Under the pieces are notes generated by a model. That model did no database searches and was not told the origin of the DNA. It saw only the letters and a list, made by a program, of their open reading frames with translations. Shown piece by piece: positions 15,957 through 24,618 of a DNA stretch of 41,901 bases; position 1 is the stretch's first letter; every line of letters begins with the position of its first letter. This stretch comes from Marinisporobacter sp. GTDB taxonomy: Bacteria > Bacillota > Clostridia > Peptostreptococcales > Thermotaleaceae. The position numbers were made by a program, and so were the translations under genes. The DNA is taken from the NCBI GenBank assembly GCA_025210395.1, contig JAOARV010000051.1, positions 1-41,901 of the forward strand, in the 5' to 3' direction.

Positions 15957-17330
15957 TTACACCCTTTTTTTCTCCCACTTTCCTCTTTTATATCCTATAA
16001 ATAAGACAATCATCTCCCCTACATCTGCAAGTACATAAGTACTCCAAACCCAAATGATTGGTAAATGCATCCTATAAGTAACTATTGCAAGCATAGGAAC
16101 CTGTATACCCCATCTAGCTACTAAACTTGACACTAAAAATGGTATATTATAACCCGAACCTGAAAATACACAGCCAAGTCCCATAGCTACTGCTACCCCT
16201 ATTAAAGATGGTGCCACTACTCGAATCATCAATATACCAGTTTCTATCACTGCTTGATCATCCGTAAATGCATCCATTATTCTTTGTGGAAATAATATAC
16301 TAATTAATATCACTAAGCTCATACATCCTACACCCACCATCACTGCTCTTATGGCTGTAGCCTTTGCTCTATCAATCTTTTCTGCACCTAAACACTGTCC
16401 TACAATGGCACTTGCCCCCATATTTAGTCCCAATAAAGGTAAGAAAGTAAAGTTAAATAGCTTATTTCCTATTCCCATAGTTGCAATTGCTACAGTTCCA
16501 TAAATAGTTACAAATTTCAATGTCATTATTGCAGCAAGATTTCTAGATAATATTTCAAAACCACTAGGAAGTCCTATAGTAATAAGCTTTTTATCCATTT
16601 CTTTATCTAGCTTCAATAAATTCTTTACTTGAATCTTCACCTTTGTTTTTCCAGATATAAATATATAAATCCCTACCCCAAAGGCAACCATTGTAGAAAG
16701 GACTGTAGCTAGTGCTGCTCCAAATACACCTAAGTTTAATCCAGGTATATTTACATAGGGTACTTTTTCAAATATAAAAATAGGATCTAATATAACATTA
16801 AGAACTGCTGCAATGACCATGATCATCATGGGCTTTTTAGCATCTCCAATACATCTAAAGGCTGTATTTACAGTGAAGGATGAAAACATAATGGGCAAAA
16901 AAAATATCCTTATATATCCATAGGATAATGCACTTTTGATCACTTCCTGATCCTTAGTAAAAAATTCTAATAAGGGTCTTAAGAGAATCAGAATAATTCC
17001 TCCAGCTATGATAGCTACTAGCCCTTTAAATGTAAGTGTCTGCTCTATTACACGACTTGTCTTTTCCATATCATTTTTCCCATAATATTGAGAAATTAAG
17101 GATACAGAACTCGTACCGATTATGCTATTGAGTACATCTACTAACCAAAATATTGTTGCAAATATGGTTACACCTGCTACAGCTGTAGAAGAGATTTTCC
17201 CAATCCACATCATATCTACTAAATCATATGCTGATTGAAATAAAAAACCTAGCATCGTAGGTAGTGACATTTTCAATAAGTTTTTTGTAATATTTCCGTC
17301 TAGTAGACCTTTCTTGTAACCATATTCCAT
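15957..17330 (-). CDS. MATE-family multidrug efflux protein
   Basis: The 457-aa product has twelve predicted membrane helices in two homologous halves, the usual MATE length. Family motifs include MSLPTMLGFLFQSAYDLVDM near the N-terminus, SLISQYYGKNDMEK (about 78-91) and the second-half counterpart NMGASAIVGQCLGAEKIDRA. These pumps expel cationic drugs or metabolites in exchange for sodium or protons at the cytoplasmic membrane. AGGAG lies about 11 bases before the ATG. It is a single gene with a promoter at 17361-17388 and its own terminator. Confidence 0.93.
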   Translation of the reverse strand: MEYGYKKGLLDGNITKNLLKMSLPTMLGFLFQSAYDLVDMMWIGKISSTAVAGVTIFATIFWLVDVLNSIIGTSSVSLISQYYGKNDMEKTSRVIEQTLTFKGLVAIIAGGIILILLRPLLEFFTKDQEVIKSALSYGYIRIFFLPIMFSSFTVNTAFRCIGDAKKPMMIMVIAAVLNVILDPIFIFEKVPYVNIPGLNLGVFGAALATVLSTMVAFGVGIYIFISGKTKVKIQVKNLLKLDKEMDKKLITIGLPSGFEILSRNLAAIMTLKFVTIYGTVAIATMGIGNKLFNFTFLPLLGLNMGASAIVGQCLGAEKIDRAKATAIRAVMVGVGCMSLVILISILFPQRIMDAFTDDQAVIETGILMIRVVAPSLIGVAVAMGLGCVFSGSGYNIPFLVSSLVARWGIQVPMLAIVTYRMHLPIIWVWSTYVLADVGEMIVLFIGYKRGKWEKKRV

Positions 17331-17360
17331 AAGTTTATACGCTCCTATTGATCAAATTTC

Positions 17361-17388
17361 TTTATACTAAAACCATACTATTTATCAA
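17361..17388 (-). promoter_or_regulatory. Sigma-A promoter candidate of the MATE gene
   Basis: On the minus strand TTGATA (17388-17383) and TATAAA (17366-17361) are 16 bp apart, about 25 bases before the expected leader and the ATG at 17330. Confidence 0.5.
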
Positions 17389-17410
17389 CCCTTTTGTCTA
17401 TAATCATTCT

Positions 17411-17452
17411 AAAGAAATCCTAGTCAGCTTAAAATTTGACTAGGATTTCTTT
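17411..17452 (-). terminator. Intrinsic terminator of the lipoprotein gene
   Basis: A perfect 16-bp stem AAAGAAATCCTAGTCA/TGACTAGGATTTCTTT (17411-17426 and 17437-17452) with a 10-nt loop starts 2 bases beyond the stop at 17454. Confidence 0.85.
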
Positions 17453-17453
17453 A

Positions 17454-17858
17454 TTATACTTTTAATCCATTTACAATTATTGCATTTCCTTGAGGGGGTA
17501 TACTTCTTGTTAGGATTCCATTAAAAATAATATCTACATTTTGTCCAACCTTTAGCTTCTCAAAAGTCATTACAATTGTATTCTCGTTAATATGAAAAAT
17601 ATATTCCATTCCCTTTGCATCTTCAATCAGCAATGATCTTTTGCCATCTCTTATAGTAATTTTTTTGATTTTTCCAGAAACCATCTCAAGCTGATCTTTT
17701 GATAAGTCCTTTAAATCTGATTTTTCTATTTTTTGTACAGAATTATAAATATTATTTAGATAATCTTCCTTTTGATGATGCATCTTTGAAGAGCATCCCA
17801 TCATACAAAGTAAAGCAATCAAAAACACTACCGTTATTTTTCGTCTCACATACCTCAT
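17454..17858 (-). CDS. Putative lipoprotein with a small beta-barrel domain (DUF3221-like)
   Basis: The 134-aa product begins with a basic signal peptide and the lipobox LCMMGC (Cys about 22). The mature part (about 55-134) is beta-rich: SGKIKKITIRDGKRSLLIED, then VGQNVDIIFNGILTRSIPPQ. This recalls the OB-fold DUF3221 domain (YobA-like), in which a 'VGQ...V...G...S.P.QG.A' pattern recurs; the match is by eye. The ATG at 17858 sits directly on AAGGA. A GTG three codons later (17849) has better spacing and may be the true start. Confidence 0.65.
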   Translation of the reverse strand: MRYVRRKITVVFLIALLCMMGCSSKMHHQKEDYLNNIYNSVQKIEKSDLKDLSKDQLEMVSGKIKKITIRDGKRSLLIEDAKGMEYIFHINENTIVMTFEKLKVGQNVDIIFNGILTRSIPPQGNAIIVNGLKV

Positions 17859-17932
17859 TCCTTTTATAAAGATTTTATTTTACATAGTTAGTATGTGAGT
17901 TTTTTGATTTTTTATTGCAAACCTCTAATTTG

Positions 17933-19018
17933 TTAATCTACCAATTTATCTCTTAACTTTCCTAGAAAATCTTGAATATTTGCTACAATGGTTTTTCCTT
18001 GTAAAGTTCCTCGATCTCTTAATTTATTTAATACAAACTCAGAAACATCTACTGCATAAATATATACAGGCCTTACCTCTCCATCAATAACTGTAAAGGA
18101 TGGAGTTACATTCCCTGTAGCAATGGTGTGTAGCTGTGTTGCTAAACAAATTACAGTAGTGGCACGTCTTGCATGACTTCTCATCCTTTCTTGAGAATCA
18201 TACACATTTCCAATTACACTTGGAAGTGGTCCATCATCCCTTATAGAACCTGCAAGTACCATAGGTACATCATTTTTAATACATGCATGGACGATTCCAT
18301 TTTTCACATCTCCATTTTCAACTAATCTTTCTAAAGACCCTGCTTTTCTTGCTCTATTAATGGCATCCAGATGATGATAATGTCCGTTAGGCTTTGAATC
18401 CTGATTATAAATATCTTGCCCTAGAGCTGTTCCAAATAATGCTCCTTCAATATCATGAGTAGCTACAGCATTTCCAGCTAACACCGCATGAGCATATCCA
18501 TTTTCTATTAAATCTGCCATTGATTTTCTGGAGCTATAATCAAAAGATACAGCAGGTCCTAAAACCCATACAATATAGCCATTTTCTTTTTCATGCTTTA
18601 AAAGTTCAAATAGCTCCTTATAATCTTTCGTATAAGCTGTTTCTCTAGATCTTCCACTTCTAAAGGCAAATACATCTCCTTCTTTTTCCTCTTCCGAAAA
18701 TCCATTTGTATATAAGTAAATTCCTTCACTAGCATCTTCTGTTCTACCTACAATGACTTCATCTTCTACTTTTAAATTTCTAAATTCCTTCATTTCAATC
18801 TTTTCATCTTCTACGATAACAGGTACACAATCCATTCTACTCTCTGTTGCTAAAATCCATTTTTCATTTATTTTAAAATACTCAGGATACATAGAAGTTA
18901 CATGATAATTTTCAGGGGCAACTCCCTCCTTTGTTACCTTTTCTACTTTTACATTTGGCGCAAATTGAAATCTTTTCTCCTCAAAATCTGGATGATTGTA
19001 TTTAGGTATTTTAAACAT
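17933..19018 (-). CDS. TIGR00300-family protein (LOR/SDH domain, ornithine cyclodeaminase-like)
   Basis: The 361-aa product has the conserved features of the TIGR00300/LOR-SDH family: WVLGPAVSFDYSSRKSMADL (about 147-166), HAVLAGNAVATHDIEGALFG, HYHHLDAINRARKAGSL and MRSHARRATTVICLATQLHT, then the IATGNVTPSF end. In methanogens and cyanobacteria members of this group act on arginine/ornithine, as ornithine cyclodeaminase making proline or as the partner domain of arginine dihydrolase; they use NAD. The equivalent reaction here is inference. AAGGAGG lies 10 bases before the ATG. Paired palindromes upstream (19055-19105) suggest specific regulation. It is a single gene. Confidence 0.75.
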   Translation of the reverse strand: MFKIPKYNHPDFEEKRFQFAPNVKVEKVTKEGVAPENYHVTSMYPEYFKINEKWILATESRMDCVPVIVEDEKIEMKEFRNLKVEDEVIVGRTEDASEGIYLYTNGFSEEEKEGDVFAFRSGRSRETAYTKDYKELFELLKHEKENGYIVWVLGPAVSFDYSSRKSMADLIENGYAHAVLAGNAVATHDIEGALFGTALGQDIYNQDSKPNGHYHHLDAINRARKAGSLERLVENGDVKNGIVHACIKNDVPMVLAGSIRDDGPLPSVIGNVYDSQERMRSHARRATTVICLATQLHTIATGNVTPSFTVIDGEVRPVYIYAVDVSEFVLNKLRDRGTLQGKTIVANIQDFLGKLRDKLVD

Positions 19019-19054
19019 ATACGTATTCCTCCTTATGATTCAAACAAATGCTGT

Positions 19055-19105
19055 CATAAAATTTTATGCACTTGCATAATTAAAAATTTTGTCATAATTT
19101 TTATG
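19055..19105. promoter_or_regulatory. Paired palindromes upstream of the TIGR00300 gene
   Basis: CATAAAATTTTATG (19055-19068) is a perfect 14-bp palindrome. CATAATTTTTATG (19093-19105) is a near copy centred about 38 bp away, and TTGCATAAT lies between them. Each is preceded by TGT. The layout suits a dimeric or hexameric repressor. The AT-rich 18-bp form resembles ARG boxes of ArgR/AhrC, which would fit an arginine/ornithine enzyme, but this is only a resemblance. The rest of 19106-19337 shows nothing else clear. Confidence 0.45.
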
Positions 19106-19352
19106 TATTTATCAAATCTTGCTAAACCATCAATTATCATACCATAATTCTATTTGTTCTATCAAGTAACGAAAGTCATCTACTGACCTTTTCCATACAT
19201 ACTATTTTTCATATAAATATCATATATATCATAGAAGGTTACATATATTCCCTAAAGGATTTTAATGCTTTTTCTAGAATTACTTATCATCGAAGTTTTT
19301 ATAATTTTCAAAATACAACTTAAATTCTAATAGTTCAATGGAGGCGCATACG

Positions 19353-20153
19353 ATGAAATACAGACAAACCTTGGTCCTTCTATATGCATGCTTTTTAATC
19401 TGTTATTATATTTTCTATCCATATTCCACCCCTGCATTGCAAAATAATCTAACTTCACAAGAAAACACAGTACGAGTTGTCAGCTATAATATTCATTTTG
19501 GCATGGGGTCTTGGGGAAATCCAAATATATCTGAAATCTCCCATTTTCTTTCTTCCATTCAAGCAGATATTATTTGTTTACAGGAAGTAGATAAATTTTC
19601 AATAAGAAGTTTATTTACAAATCAACCAGAAATCCTTAATGAATCTTTATCTATGCAAATGACGTATAAGGAAACTACTCCCATCATATCGGGAGAAACA
19701 GGAAACCTTATTCTTAGTAAGTTTCCTATTATTTCTGTAGAAAATATTCCACTACCCTCTTTGAAATATCCTAGAAACATTCAAAAGGTAATCGTACAAA
19801 CTCCCACAGGTCCCATACGAGTACTCAATACGCATTTAGGTTTATCTGAAGATATTCGCCAAAAACAAATAAAAGTTCTTAGTAATGTCATTTCAAAAGA
19901 CCCTTTGCCGACTATATTAGCAGGTGATTTTAATACTTCTAATTTATTAGAATTTCAGGACTTATTCTCATTTTTGAAAGACCCTGCCATTATTATGAAT
20001 AAGCATCGTGTCTATACTTTTAAGAACTCCAAATACAATTCTAGAATCGATTATCTACTTATGTCAAAAAATTTTCTTATTGATTCCTATGATGTTCCTA
20101 AAATAGAGCTATCTGATCACTATCCTGTAGTTGTAGATATTAGACATAGATAA
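19353..20153 (+). CDS. Secreted or membrane-anchored endonuclease/exonuclease/phosphatase (EEP) family protein
   Basis: The 266-aa product starts with a hydrophobic helix (about 6-24) and continues as an EEP domain. Metal and catalytic motifs are present: N in VVSYNIHFG (about 48), E in CLQEVD (about 81), D-x-N in AGDFNTSN (about 198), RIDYLL (about 235) and SDHYPV with the catalytic His (about 255). EEP enzymes cleave phosphodiesters in DNA, RNA, phospholipids or phosphoinositides. The N-terminal anchor points to an extracellular substrate, so a DNase or lipid hydrolase is likelier than a repair enzyme. ATG 19353, 8 bases after GGAGG, is chosen over the in-frame ATG 19338 that overlaps that site. 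Confidence 0.85.
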   Translation: MKYRQTLVLLYACFLICYYIFYPYSTPALQNNLTSQENTVRVVSYNIHFGMGSWGNPNISEISHFLSSIQADIICLQEVDKFSIRSLFTNQPEILNESLSMQMTYKETTPIISGETGNLILSKFPIISVENIPLPSLKYPRNIQKVIVQTPTGPIRVLNTHLGLSEDIRQKQIKVLSNVISKDPLPTILAGDFNTSNLLEFQDLFSFLKDPAIIMNKHRVYTFKNSKYNSRIDYLLMSKNFLIDSYDVPKIELSDHYPVVVDIRHR

Positions 20154-20158
20154 ATCAT

Positions 20159-20184
20159 AAAAGGACAGAAAATCCTGTCCTTTT
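20159..20184. terminator. Bidirectional intrinsic terminator
   Basis: A perfect 10-bp stem AAAAGGACAG/CTGTCCTTTT (20159-20168 and 20175-20184), a 6-nt loop and then TTT on the plus strand. It separates the convergent EEP and nuclease-helicase genes. Confidence 0.9.
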
Positions 20185-20209
20185 TTTGATTCAACACATA
20201 TAGATATTT

Positions 20210-22558
20210 CTACTTTTCACCATAGAATTTTTCTAGCGTCTTCATAATTCCTTCTTCTGATTTTACATTGATGCTATTGTTCCATTCCCTAGGAAATATT
20301 TTTTTATAACTAAAATAGTTAAACCTTTCATCTATTAATAATACTACCCCTTTGTCCGTCTCTGTACGAATAACTCTTCCAGCAGCTTGCAGTACTTTGT
20401 TCATCCCTGGATAAGTATAGGAATAGTCAAAGCCTTTATGATTTTTTTCATCAAAATAATCCTTTATGATATTTCTCTCAAGGCATATTTGTGGCAGTCC
20501 TACTCCCACGATGATTGATCCTATTAATCTATTTCCCTTTAAATCTATTCCTTCACCAAATATCCCCCCCATTACAGCAAAGCCCACTAAGGGAATTTTA
20601 GGATTTTCTTCAAAGGCTAATAAATAGTCTTCTCTTTTTTCTTCATTCATCATGCTTTCTTGTAGAATCGTTCTATATTCAGGATATTTTTCTTCAAATC
20701 TATCATAAACGGCCTGCATATATTTATAAGATGGAAAAAATACTAAATAATTCCCTTTTTTCTGAGCTACGGTTGTTATTATATAATCTGCTATTTTATA
20801 ATAACTATTTTCTCTATCCTTATATTTTGTTGAAATATTGTTTCCGATCATCAAGCATAGATTTTTACGATCAAAGGGAGAAGGTAACATAATACTCTGG
20901 TCTTCTATATTTCCCCCTAAAATATCCTTAAAATATTCTATAGGGGATAAGGTAGCTGAAAAGAATATAGCTGATTTTCCCCTTTTGATTGCTTCACTTA
21001 ATAGATAAGAAGGATCAAGACAAAACATTTTTAGCAGTACATCCTTTTCTTCTTTTTGTACATAAGTCACATAATGGTCATCATAAAGTTCTGCAATCCT
21101 TATAAAGGATATACAATCAAAAAATAATTCCAATAATTCTTGATACCCCTTCTTCCCCTTTTTTTCCGCTAAAAACTCTTCACTTTCAGAAATCACTCGA
21201 TTTAATAAATACAATATATCCTCAAACATTTCCTTTTGTATATAAAAATCCTTTTCTTCGCAATACTTCTTAACTTTGAGCATATACTTATTAATTTTAT
21301 CTAATGCTTTTGCAATGGGAGGTTCTGTTTCTTTGAATATTTTTTTGAGTTCTAAAAATGGCTTTTTAGCAAGCACCGCTGAAAACATTTCCCTCGCCCG
21401 ATCTACTAAATTATGTGCCTCATCTATTAAAAAGGTACACTCATTCTGATGAAATTCAAATAGACCTTTTAAATATACTCTTGGATCAAATATATAATTA
21501 TAGTCGCAAATTAAACCATCTACCCATGTAGCTAAATCTAGAGAAAACTCAAAAGGACAAAGATGATGCTCTCTTGCATAATTTTCTATAACAACTCTTG
21601 ATAATTCATCTTCATTTTGGAGTATGTGAAGAATCCCTTCATTGATTCTATCAAAATGTCCCTTTGCATACTCACAATATTCTGGATCACAATTTCTCTC
21701 TTCTTTAAAACAGATTTTATCCTTTGCTGTTAAAGTTAAGGTTTTAAATCTTAATCCCTTTTCTCTCATTTTTGTAAAAGCTTCCTCTGCAACTTGCCTC
21801 GTAATGGTTTTGGCTGTCAAATAAAATATTTTAGAGGTATACCCTTCACTAAAAGCTTTTACTGTTGGAAAAAGTGTTGATATGGTTTTTCCTATTCCTG
21901 TAGGTGCTTGTACAAATAATTTTTTTTGATCTCTTATAGTTCTATAGGCAGAAATTGCAAGTTCTCTTTGTCCAATACGATATTTTTCAAAGGGAAATGT
22001 TAAGTTCTTTACTGAAAGATCCCGAAGGTTACACCAATCAGAAGTAAAATTTGCAAAAACCATGTACCCATTGATCATTTCATAAAGAAACTCTTCTAAG
22101 CTTTTAAAGTTAAAGGCATTTCTTATATTTTTAACCTTTTCCGTTTCTAAATGAAAATAAGTTAGCTGAACATCGATAGTTTCTAATTCATTTTGAATAG
22201 CATAGATATATGCATAACATTTTGCCTGTGCCCAATGAACCTCATTATAATTTTCGTCAATCATTTCTAAGGGTTTTGTAGTAGATTTTATTTCATCTAT
22301 ACAAATAGAAGATTTTTCTTTTATAATACCATCTGCTCTACCTTCAATGAAAAATGTATATCCTTTATATTCAAGTTTATGTTTTAGAGTAACTTCAGCT
22401 TCATAATTGGTATCTTGTGCATTTTGTACCTTTTGATGAGCCCTAGTTCCTTCTACAGCTCTTGACATGCTTCTAAAGCTTGCATCTAAATCACCAGCTC
22501 TAAGAATAAATTCAACTAAATTTCTGACAGATATTTTTATTTCCTTTGTATTACTCAT
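20210..22558 (-). CDS. PD-(D/E)XK nuclease fused to XPD/DinG-like DNA helicase
   Basis: The 782-aa product joins two enzymes. Residues about 1-165 are a RecB/Cas4-like nuclease: Asp76 (EGRADGII), Glu89-x-Lys91 (IDEIKS) and the Q-x3-Y motif at 111-115. From about 195 on it is a superfamily 2 Rad3/XPD-type helicase with Walker A GIGKT (221-225), the DEAH box (379-382) and helicase motifs to the end (VLQAAGRVIRTETDKGVVLL). Four cysteines (283, 290, 295, 334) between motifs I and II match the 4Fe-4S ligands of XPD/DinG. It probably unwinds damaged or structured DNA 5' to 3' and may cut it. AAAGG precedes the ATG. A 32-base quasi-palindrome lies 55 bases upstream. Confidence 0.9.
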   Translation of the reverse strand: MSNTKEIKISVRNLVEFILRAGDLDASFRSMSRAVEGTRAHQKVQNAQDTNYEAEVTLKHKLEYKGYTFFIEGRADGIIKEKSSICIDEIKSTTKPLEMIDENYNEVHWAQAKCYAYIYAIQNELETIDVQLTYFHLETEKVKNIRNAFNFKSLEEFLYEMINGYMVFANFTSDWCNLRDLSVKNLTFPFEKYRIGQRELAISAYRTIRDQKKLFVQAPTGIGKTISTLFPTVKAFSEGYTSKIFYLTAKTITRQVAEEAFTKMREKGLRFKTLTLTAKDKICFKEERNCDPEYCEYAKGHFDRINEGILHILQNEDELSRVVIENYAREHHLCPFEFSLDLATWVDGLICDYNYIFDPRVYLKGLFEFHQNECTFLIDEAHNLVDRAREMFSAVLAKKPFLELKKIFKETEPPIAKALDKINKYMLKVKKYCEEKDFYIQKEMFEDILYLLNRVISESEEFLAEKKGKKGYQELLELFFDCISFIRIAELYDDHYVTYVQKEEKDVLLKMFCLDPSYLLSEAIKRGKSAIFFSATLSPIEYFKDILGGNIEDQSIMLPSPFDRKNLCLMIGNNISTKYKDRENSYYKIADYIITTVAQKKGNYLVFFPSYKYMQAVYDRFEEKYPEYRTILQESMMNEEKREDYLLAFEENPKIPLVGFAVMGGIFGEGIDLKGNRLIGSIIVGVGLPQICLERNIIKDYFDEKNHKGFDYSYTYPGMNKVLQAAGRVIRTETDKGVVLLIDERFNYFSYKKIFPREWNNSINVKSEEGIMKTLEKFYGEK

Positions 22559-22612
22559 ATTTTTCAGCCTTTCACTTTTTCAGTTCAAGTACTTGTATCT
22601 ATATACATAGTA

Positions 22613-22644
22613 ACACAGGTACCCCTATATAGGAATACCTGTGT
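22613..22644. repeat. 32-base quasi-palindrome upstream of the nuclease-helicase
   Basis: ACACAGGTA (22613-22621) pairs perfectly with TACCTGTGT (22636-22644), and the centre CCTATATAGG (22624-22633) is itself a palindrome. No U-run follows on either strand, so a terminator is doubtful. It lies between the abgT stop and the helicase start, where an operator would be expected. Confidence 0.5.
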
Positions 22645-22733
22645 AGTAGTGAAGAACCAATATATCAATTTCAAAAATCAAACCCTTACATTCTTTGAAT
22701 TTTTATATTTTGTTTAACGATATAAGTATTTTA

Positions 22734-24260
22734 CTAAAAGATAGTTGCTCCTGGCCCTAGTGGTAGCTTTAAGAAATACCATATAACCAATTGTATGATC
22801 CAGACAATTCCAAATACTAAACTATAAGGTACAGTCATAGACATAACCGTTCCTACACCTGCATCAGGATCATATTTCTTCAAGAAACCTAACATTATAG
22901 GGAAATAAGGGAATAATGGTGTAATAGAATTCGTCATAGAATCTCCTATTCTGTAAGAAACTTGAGCAAAAGCAGGAGAATAACCAAGCATCATGAACAT
23001 AGGAACAAATACTGGAGCAAGCAATGCCCATTTTGACGAACCACTTCCTATGAAAAGGTTTACAAATGAGGAAAACAATATTATACATATAATCATAGGC
23101 AGACCAGTAAAATTGATTGCATTCAATAATTTACCTGCTGATACTGCTAATATCAATCCTACGTTTGTCCAATTAAAGTAACTTACAAATTGTGCTATGA
23201 TAAATGTTAAAACAATATATCCTCCAAGGCTTGATATAATATTTCCCATCATAGTAGGTATATCTGCGCCTTTTTTTATTTTACCAGATGTTACACCATA
23301 AGCAATCCCCATCGTTAAGAACCATAAAAATAAGAAAGTTACTATACCTTTTAAAAATGGAGACGGTATAAGCCCTCCCGTATCACTTCTGAATGGCGAA
23401 CTTTCTGGAATCAATGATATTCCAATTAGTACCCAATAAACGATTGTAGCTATACCAGCACTCTTAAGTCCTTTTTCTTCTTCTTTAGTTATTTCTGTAG
23501 TTACATCATCTTCAATACGAACACCCTCTTTTGGAGAATATTTACCTACTCTCTTTTCAATAAAGGATGTAACCCATACACCTGCAATGGTTAGAACAAT
23601 AGTAGATGCAATCATAAAATAATAGTTGATTGCTGGAGAAATAGATAATGAAGGATCTACAATCTTTGCTGCTTCTTCAGTAATCCCCGCTAGTAATGCA
23701 TCTGTTCCAACGATTATAAGATTGGCTGTAAAACCTGCACAGGTAGCTGCATATCCTGCTGCAACTCCTACAAGAGGATTCTTTTTTATACCATAAAATA
23801 TAGCACCTGCAATAGGAGGAACAATTATAATAGATGATCCTGAAGCTACATTTCCACATATACCAATAAGAAAGATTGCTGCAATAATTAGTTTTTCAGG
23901 CATTCCCATTATAAATTTTCTCATAAAAGCAGACATGAGTCCCGTTTGTTCAACCATACCAATCCCAAGCATAATGGTTAAAACAAGTCCTAGTGGCTTA
24001 AAGTTAACAAAGTTCTTTGTTACATTAAGAACCATATACCTTAATCCTTCTTTACTTAACAAGCTTTTTGCCATGATAATTTCATCCTTAGAAGGATGCT
24101 TTGCTTGGATCTCCATAGCCGACAGCACTACTGATACTAATACAACTGTAAGGGTTAGTATCACAAATAGATTAAATGGATGTGGTAACTTATTACCTGT
24201 TTTTTCTACAAAATCTAAAAATCTGTAAAATAACCCTTTTTTCTTGTTTGAATTAGCCAT
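22734..24260 (-). CDS. AbgT-family transporter (p-aminobenzoyl-glutamate type)
   Basis: The 508-aa product has the AbgT length and signature segments: the N-terminal cytoplasmic FLDFVEKTGNKLPHPFNLF, the GLVLTIMLGIGMVEQTGLMS helix, NVASGSSIIIVPPIAGAIFY, and the late IGSGSSKWALLAPVFVPMFM re-entrant region, with about 11 membrane helices. AbgT imports p-aminobenzoyl-glutamate in E. coli, while relatives such as MtrF export drugs. Here the neighbouring M20, creatininase and D-aminoacylase genes suggest import of an acylated or peptide-like compound. AGGAGG precedes the ATG. The transcript has a leader of about 210 bases with a strong promoter and two operator-like palindromes shared with the 30.1-kb operon. 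Confidence 0.92.
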   Translation of the reverse strand: MANSNKKKGLFYRFLDFVEKTGNKLPHPFNLFVILTLTVVLVSVVLSAMEIQAKHPSKDEIIMAKSLLSKEGLRYMVLNVTKNFVNFKPLGLVLTIMLGIGMVEQTGLMSAFMRKFIMGMPEKLIIAAIFLIGICGNVASGSSIIIVPPIAGAIFYGIKKNPLVGVAAGYAATCAGFTANLIIVGTDALLAGITEEAAKIVDPSLSISPAINYYFMIASTIVLTIAGVWVTSFIEKRVGKYSPKEGVRIEDDVTTEITKEEEKGLKSAGIATIVYWVLIGISLIPESSPFRSDTGGLIPSPFLKGIVTFLFLWFLTMGIAYGVTSGKIKKGADIPTMMGNIISSLGGYIVLTFIIAQFVSYFNWTNVGLILAVSAGKLLNAINFTGLPMIICIILFSSFVNLFIGSGSSKWALLAPVFVPMFMMLGYSPAFAQVSYRIGDSMTNSITPLFPYFPIMLGFLKKYDPDAGVGTVMSMTVPYSLVFGIVWIIQLVIWYFLKLPLGPGATIF

Positions 24261-24284
24261 ATTAGACCTCCTTTTTATTATGAT

Positions 24285-24301
24285 GTTGTAAGGTTTATAA
24301 C
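24285..24301. promoter_or_regulatory. GntR operator candidate in the abgT leader
   Basis: GTTGTAA-GGT-TTATAAC is an imperfect 17-bp palindrome 25 bases before the abgT ATG. Including the T at 24284, it matches the site at 30175-30192 at 17 of 18 positions. Confidence 0.6.
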
Positions 24302-24461
24302 CCTTATATAATCAACACTTTTTAACTTTTAAAAAAATCTTCCAATATTTATTTTCTCAATAACACACTATATGCAATTAGAAGAAAGTCAATCTAATAA
24401 AATTTATTCCCTTAAATTAGGATTAAATATGTATATAGTTTAAAAAGTTATTGTTTATAAT

Positions 24462-24507
24462 GTTATAACCTTTATAATATTATAACCTTATAATATTATT
24501 TTGTCAA
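24462..24507 (-). promoter_or_regulatory. Consensus promoter of abgT with overlapping operators
   Basis: On the minus strand TTGACA (24507-24502), 17 bp and TATAAT (24484-24479) form a perfect sigma-A promoter. The palindrome GTTATAA-CCT-TTATAAT (24462-24478) covers the start region, and ATTATAA-CC-TTATAAT (24479-24494) covers the -10 and the spacer. A promoter this strong needs repression; the adjacent GntR regulator is the likely repressor. Confidence 0.7.
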
Positions 24508-24555
24508 CTAAAGTCGTTCACTTGTTTCAAGATTCTGAAAATAAATTTTGTATAC

Positions 24556-24594
24556 AAAAAGACATCTCCAATTTAATTCTGGAGATGTCTTTTT
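24556..24594 (-). terminator. Intrinsic terminator of the gntR gene
   Basis: A perfect 15-bp stem AAAAAGACATCTCCA/TGGAGATGTCTTTTT (24556-24570 and 24580-24594) encloses a 9-nt loop. It lies 25 bases past the gntR stop and separates gntR from the abgT promoter. Confidence 0.9.
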
Positions 24595-24618
24595 CTGAAA
24601 ATTCGCAAGAGAAAATAT

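Noticed and set aside
22613..22644. Terminator of abgT
   Set aside because: The hairpin is strong, but neither strand has the U-run an intrinsic terminator needs, and it lies 90 bases past the stop.
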